Positions 6,290 to 9,234 of a stretch of DNA of 9,234 bases are shown here, one piece after another. Source of the DNA: an uncultured bacterium. Lineage in GTDB: Bacteria > Bacteroidota > Bacteroidia > Chitinophagales > CAIOSU01. Where the stretch lies: positions 1-9,234 of the forward strand of contig CAIOSU010000194.1 in the NCBI GenBank assembly GCA_903861055.1, written 5' to 3'. How positions within the stretch are numbered: position 1 is the first letter of the stretch; each line of letters opens with the position of its first letter. Made by a program: the position numbers and the translations under genes. The notes under the pieces were generated by a model. That model ran no database searches. It had not been told where the DNA came from and was given only the letters and a program-made list of their open reading frames with translations.

Positions 6290-6388
6290 TTGGGGAGATA
6301 TTTAGTGCAGATTAATTGTTAATGCGGCATTTGCCACACTGCTGTAACTAGCCTTGTGATGCGTGTCTACAAACCATGAGGTTAGAAG

Positions 6389-8800
6389 ATGTTCAATTTA
6401 CCATTTGGAGATGATGAGGTGGAATTTTTACCAATGATGTCGATAGAAGAGGAAGACGATAACAAAAAGGAAACCTATAAAGAAAGTTTGCCTATACTGC
6501 CGCTGCGCAACACGGTATTATATCCGGGTGTAGTTATACCCATTACAGTGGGCAGAGATAAGTCGTTGAAAGCCGTTAAGGAAGCATATAAAGCCGATAA
6601 AATTATTGGCGTAGTGGCACAGCGCGATGCGCGTATTGAAGACCCCGAGACTAAGGATCTAAGCGAGATAGGCACTTTGGCCCGTATTGTGAAACTGCTA
6701 AAAATGCCCGACGGCAGCAATACCGTTATTATACAAGGCAAGCAGCGTTTTCAGATAAAAGAGTTTACTAAAGAAGACCCTTACATACGTGCCAAGGTTG
6801 AGTATATAAATGAAGAGCAGCCCAGCAACCTAGAGGAGTTTAATGCTACCGTAGCCAATATTAAAGAGTTGGCTGGCGAGATTATCCGCTTGGCGCCCAA
6901 CATTCCTTCAGAAGCATCCATCGTGCTCAAGAACATTGAGAGCCCGACATTTTTGATGCACTTTATCTCCTCCAACCTCAACAACGATTTGCCTGATAAG
7001 CAGGCCATATTAGAGGAGAACGACTTGTTTAAGCGCGCGCAAATGGTACTAACGCACCTCAACAAAGAGCTTCAGATGCTCGAGTTGCGAAACCGCATAC
7101 ACACCAAAGTAAAGTCTGATATAGAGAAGCAGCAAAAGGATTATTTCCTGCACCAGCAGCTCAAAACCATACAAGAGGAGTTAGGCTCTGATGAGTTTAA
7201 CCCTGATATTAAACGCTTGAAAGACAAGGCCCGTAACAAAAAGTGGAGCAAGGCCGCCAGCGATACCTTTACCAAAGAGCTGGAAAAGCTAGAGCGCATG
7301 AATGCTGCAGCTGCCGAGTATTCGGTGAGCCTGAATTATCTTGATTTGTTGCTTGAGTTACCTTGGGAAGATTATACCAAAGACAACTTTGACCTAGCTA
7401 AGGCCCGAAAGATATTAGATAAAGACCACTACGGGCTTGATAAGATAAAAGACCGCATACTAGAATATTTGGCTGTGCTAAAACTGAAAGGCGACATGAA
7501 ATCGCCGATTCTATGTTTCGTGGGCCCTCCGGGGGTGGGTAAAACTTCTCTGGGTCGCAGCATTGCTCAGTCGCTTAACCGCAAATATGTGCGCATGAGC
7601 TTGGGCGGTCTGCACGACGAGAGCGAGATACGTGGTCACCGTAAAACTTACATAGGCGCTATGCCGGGTAGGGTGATACAGAGCATCAAAAAGGTAAAGA
7701 CCGGCAACCCCGTATTTATTTTGGATGAGGTAGATAAAGTAGGTACTGACTTCCGTGGCGATCCTTCGAGCGCATTGCTTGAGGTGCTAGACCCCGAGCA
7801 GAACAATGCATTTTATGACAACTACCTAGAGCTGGAGTACGACCTTTCTAAAGTGTTGTTTATAGCCACAGCCAATAGCCTAAGCACCATACAACCTGCC
7901 TTGCGCGACCGTATGGAAATCATTCAGTTGGGTGGTTATAGCGTTGAAGAGAAGATTGAGATAGCAAAGCGCCACTTGATACCTAAAACCCGCACCGACC
8001 ACGGCATAAAGGCCAATCAGGTGAAGATTAGTGACAAGGTGTTGGAGGCCATTATCGATAAATATACCCGCGAAGCTGGGGTGCGTGATTTGGATCGCCA
8101 ATTGGCGGGCATTATGCGCCATGTAGCCAAGCATGTGGTAATGAAAGAGGAGTATAACGTAAATATTACCAAAGACCAGTTGCACAAAATATTGGGTGCC
8201 GAGCGATTCGACCGCGATATCTTTACCGAAAAGCAGCCTGCAGGCGTGGCTATCGGTTTGGCGTGGACTTCGGTGGGTGGCGACATCCTGTTTATTGAAG
8301 CTAGCTTGAGCAAAGGCAAAGGCGTACTTACCCTTACCGGCAACCTGGGCGATGTGATGAAAGAATCTGCCACTACAGCCCTAAGCTATATACACGCCCA
8401 TGCTAACGCCCTAGGGGTTGATGTGGAAGATTTCAGTACTTGGAACGTGCACATACACGTGCCTGAAGGTGCCATCCCTAAAGACGGTCCATCGGCGGGT
8501 ATAACCATGCTTACGGCGCTTACCTCTGCCTTTACGGGCCGCGCCATTAAGCCTTTTGTGGCTATGACGGGCGAGATTACCCTTCGCGGAAAGGTATTGC
8601 CCGTGGGTGGCATCAAAGAGAAGATATTGGCCGCCAAACGCTCCGGCCTAAAAGAAATCATCCTTTGCAAAACCAACCTGCGCGACATTGCCGAAATACC
8701 TGCCGAGTACCTAGAAGGCTTGACTTTCCATTATGTTGATAAAATGGAAGAGGTGCTAGAGCTGGCGCTGGAGCCCACTGTAACGCAGCAGTTGAAATAG
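6389..8800 (+). CDS. lon: ATP-dependent protease Lon (LonA type)
   Basis: An 803-residue cytoplasmic hexameric AAA+ protease that degrades misfolded and regulatory proteins; complete (E. coli Lon 784). An acidic N-terminal extension (residues 8-32) precedes the LON substrate-binding domain, about 34-230 (LPILPLRNTVLYPGVVIP). A helical, coiled-coil region follows at about 231-340 (DYFLHQQLKTIQEELG). The AAA+ module has Walker A GPPGVGKT (379-386), Walker B FILDE with D446 and E447, sensor N496 and ALRDR (504-508). The protease domain has catalytic S702 in PKDGPSAG and K745 in GGIKEK, 43 residues apart as in E. coli (S679, K722). A modest AGG-containing stretch precedes the ATG. It is a single-gene unit: own candidate promoter about 160 bases upstream and a strong terminator 20 bases after the stop. 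Confidence 0.98.
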   Translation: MFNLPFGDDEVEFLPMMSIEEEDDNKKETYKESLPILPLRNTVLYPGVVIPITVGRDKSLKAVKEAYKADKIIGVVAQRDARIEDPETKDLSEIGTLARIVKLLKMPDGSNTVIIQGKQRFQIKEFTKEDPYIRAKVEYINEEQPSNLEEFNATVANIKELAGEIIRLAPNIPSEASIVLKNIESPTFLMHFISSNLNNDLPDKQAILEENDLFKRAQMVLTHLNKELQMLELRNRIHTKVKSDIEKQQKDYFLHQQLKTIQEELGSDEFNPDIKRLKDKARNKKWSKAASDTFTKELEKLERMNAAAAEYSVSLNYLDLLLELPWEDYTKDNFDLAKARKILDKDHYGLDKIKDRILEYLAVLKLKGDMKSPILCFVGPPGVGKTSLGRSIAQSLNRKYVRMSLGGLHDESEIRGHRKTYIGAMPGRVIQSIKKVKTGNPVFILDEVDKVGTDFRGDPSSALLEVLDPEQNNAFYDNYLELEYDLSKVLFIATANSLSTIQPALRDRMEIIQLGGYSVEEKIEIAKRHLIPKTRTDHGIKANQVKISDKVLEAIIDKYTREAGVRDLDRQLAGIMRHVAKHVVMKEEYNVNITKDQLHKILGAERFDRDIFTEKQPAGVAIGLAWTSVGGDILFIEASLSKGKGVLTLTGNLGDVMKESATTALSYIHAHANALGVDVEDFSTWNVHIHVPEGAIPKDGPSAGITMLTALTSAFTGRAIKPFVAMTGEITLRGKVLPVGGIKEKILAAKRSGLKEIILCKTNLRDIAEIPAEYLEGLTFHYVDKMEEVLELALEPTVTQQLK

Positions 8801-8820
8801 ATTTTTGTTTAGAATATGCC

Positions 8821-8852
8821 CACCCCGCTAGGTTTTAGGATTTAGCGGGGTG
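8821..8852 (+). terminator. Intrinsic terminator of lon
   Basis: Perfect ten-base stem CACCCCGCTA (8821-8830) with TAGCGGGGTG (8843-8852), a 12-base loop, then TTTATATT. It lies 20 bases after the lon stop. The U-tract is interrupted, so some read-through is possible. Confidence 0.8.
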
Positions 8853-8873
8853 TTTATATTGTAAAAAGCCCCT

Positions 8874-8904
8874 CACTAGCGTGGAAGTTACTTTCGTGCT
8901 AGTG
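8874..8904 (+). other. 14-bp RNA-type hairpin with G-U pairs
   Basis: A 31-base palindrome centred on 8889. Seven outer Watson-Crick pairs (CACTAGC with GCTAGTG) are followed by G-U, U-G, G-C, G-U, A-U, A-U and G-C, closing a UUA loop. The three wobble pairs form only if the plus strand is the RNA; in the minus-strand RNA they become A-C mismatches. It starts 22 bases after the lon terminator, outside any reading frame. Confidence 0.55.
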
Positions 8905-8974
8905 GAACTTAGTTCGAACCAGTTGCGCGGCAAGCAACTTCCCTATTCACGGAAGAGGAACTTCAACGATAGGG
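8905..8974 (+). other. Further consecutive hairpins after lon
   Basis: Directly following the 8874 hairpin are three more stems: the palindrome GAACTTAGTTC (8905-8915); AGTTGC with GCAACT (8921-8926, 8934-8939); and a two-part stem in which CCCTAT (8941-8946) pairs with ATAGGG (8969-8974) and encloses GAAG/CTTC (8952-8955, 8961-8964). All are Watson-Crick. Each stem alone is short; the order without overlap is the notable point. Confidence 0.4.
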
Positions 8975-8981
8975 TGTAGGA

Positions 8982-9046
8982 CATGTGTTATGCCACCTGC
9001 GTTGCGGATGGTTTCTCGTTTCAAACGAGACTCAGCATGACACATG
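8982..9046. repeat. 65-bp three-way-junction element with 12-bp terminal inverted repeats
   Basis: Outer stem: CATGTGTTATGC (8982-8993) pairs over all 12 positions with GCATGACACATG (9035-9046), one pair being U-G. It encloses hairpin 1 (8994-9010, CACCTGC/GCGGATG, loop GTT, one C-A mismatch and one U-G) and hairpin 2 (9014-9030, TCTCGTTT/AAACGAGA, perfect). On the minus strand it begins CATGTGTCATGCTGAG, which resembles dispersed GTCATGCTGA-type repeats I recall from Bacteroidota genomes. Either a structured RNA or a small non-autonomous mobile repeat. No target duplication could be shown. Confidence 0.6.
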
Positions 9047-9085
9047 GGAGGGGTGCACTCTGTAAAATGGATTTCAAACCCTCAC

Positions 9086-9112
9086 CAAACCTCACTTCCT
9101 GGACGACAAAAC
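9086..9112. repeat. Direct repeat, copy 1 (27 bp)
   Basis: Starts CAAACCTCACTTCCT and ends GACGACAAAAC. It is identical to 9208-9234 apart from one base (G here, A there, at position 16). The two copies are offset by 122 bases, with two heptamer arrays between them. The bases just before each copy are also similar (CAAACCC / CAACCC). Confidence 0.8.
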
Positions 9113-9121
9113 TCGGTTGGT

Positions 9122-9149
9122 CGATGTTCCATAGTCGATAGTCCATAGT
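9122..9149. repeat. Heptamer array, CSATnGT-type, 4 units
   Basis: Four units with period 7: CGATGTT, CCATAGT, CGATAGT and CCATAGT. Same family as 2034-2061, in opposite orientation. Fourteen of the 122 repeat-to-repeat bases separate it from the next array (9150-9162 plus junction). Confidence 0.85.
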
Positions 9150-9162
9150 CATTTAAACACGT

Positions 9163-9190
9163 CGTACTTTGTACCTTGTACTTTGTACGT
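9163..9190. repeat. Heptamer array, CGTACTT/TGTACTT-type, 4 units
   Basis: Four units with period 7: CGTACTT, TGTACCT, TGTACTT and TGTACGT. It belongs to the CGTAnnT group, with the first base changed in three units. The pairing of a CGTAnnT-type array with a CSATnGT-type array repeats the arrangement seen upstream of lpxD. Confidence 0.85.
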
Positions 9191-9207
9191 CCTTTTACAA
9201 CCCTTGT

Positions 9208-9234
9208 CAAACCTCACTTCCTAGACGACAAAAC
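9208..9234. repeat. Direct repeat, copy 2 (27 bp, touches the window end)
   Basis: Second copy of the 9086-9112 repeat, 26 of 27 bases identical. The window ends at its last matched base, so the repeat and any further copies may continue beyond. Confidence 0.75.

Larger units (their letters stand above)
5936..6388. other. Intergenic region between the lipid A operon and lon
   Basis: 453 bases. In order it holds paired palindromes (5967-6012), an unassigned AT-rich stretch, a heptamer array (6159-6186), a candidate promoter (6198-6225) and a leader with one inverted repeat (6247-6289). A frame of 61 codons at 6120-6305 runs through the heptamer array and is not regarded as a gene. No U-run follows the 5967 hairpins, so a clear terminator for the lipid A operon is not seen. 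Confidence 0.55.

Noticed and set aside
6120..6305. 61-residue protein upstream of lon
   Set aside because: The frame runs through the heptamer array, has no recognisable domain and lies over the candidate promoter. Only the last 25 codons are kept as a speculative leader frame.
6326..6335. GGCATTTGCC palindrome as a heat-shock operator
   Set aside because: Only four bases per arm, unlike CIRCE, and arms this short are expected by chance.
6349..6356. Second lon promoter box TAGCCTTG
   Set aside because: One base off consensus in an essential T, and the nearest TTG (6331-6333) is only 15 bases away; weaker than 6198-6225.
8908..8930. tRNA T-arm suggested by GTTCGAAC
   Set aside because: The flanking bases do not form the five-base T stem, and no D arm, anticodon arm or acceptor stem can be drawn.
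9086..9234. CRISPR array
   Set aside because: Only two copies of the repeat, offset by 122 bases; CRISPR spacers are about 30 bases and no cas gene is present.

Overview
The window looks like a piece of a Bacteroidota chromosome, most probably from the Chitinophagales/Sphingobacteriales side of the phylum. The evidence is an LpxC-FabZ fusion gene inside a lipid A operon, TAnnTTTG-type promoter boxes placed only a few bases before start codons, weak or absent Shine-Dalgarno sequences, and short heptamer repeats between genes. No rRNA, tRNA, CRISPR array, transposase or phage gene is visible.

Left part, minus strand (1-1760): a carotenoid desaturase of the CrtI/CrtD family, cut by the window edge. 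Upstream of it is a 167-bp non-coding element bounded by 13-bp inverted repeats, then a small two-helix membrane protein of unknown function. Middle part, plus strand (2085-5935): a tight lipid A operon, lpxD - lpxC/fabZ - lpxA - ABC ATPase. The genes are joined by ATGA overlaps and one 11-base overlap. LpxA, LpxC and LpxD carry out the first three committed steps of lipid A synthesis. FabZ draws on the same 3-hydroxyacyl-ACP pool, so the fusion and the coupling tie fatty acid flow to outer-membrane building. The ABC ATPase ends the operon without a permease in view and has lost its Q-loop Gln and H-loop His. Right part (6389-8800): a complete Lon protease with its own candidate promoter, a long leader and an intrinsic terminator.

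The gaps between genes hold the less ordinary signals. Six short arrays of period exactly 7 are present; five of them are four units (28 bp) long and the sixth is five units. Their units fall into two families, CGTAnnT and CSATnGT. One array lies inside the reading frame of the carotenoid desaturase, one next to the lpxD promoter, one just upstream of the lon promoter, and two side by side near the right edge between copies of a 27-bp direct repeat. Downstream of the lon terminator, about 170 bases fold into successive hairpins and a three-way junction. Most of the non-Watson-Crick pairs there work as G-U only when the plus strand is the RNA. This is either a structured RNA or a small non-autonomous mobile repeat. 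Two further hairpin-rich elements lie at 1003-1169 and 5967-6012.

The protein-coding content is ordinary for the phylum. The best candidates for something undescribed are the heptamer arrays and the structured segment after lon.
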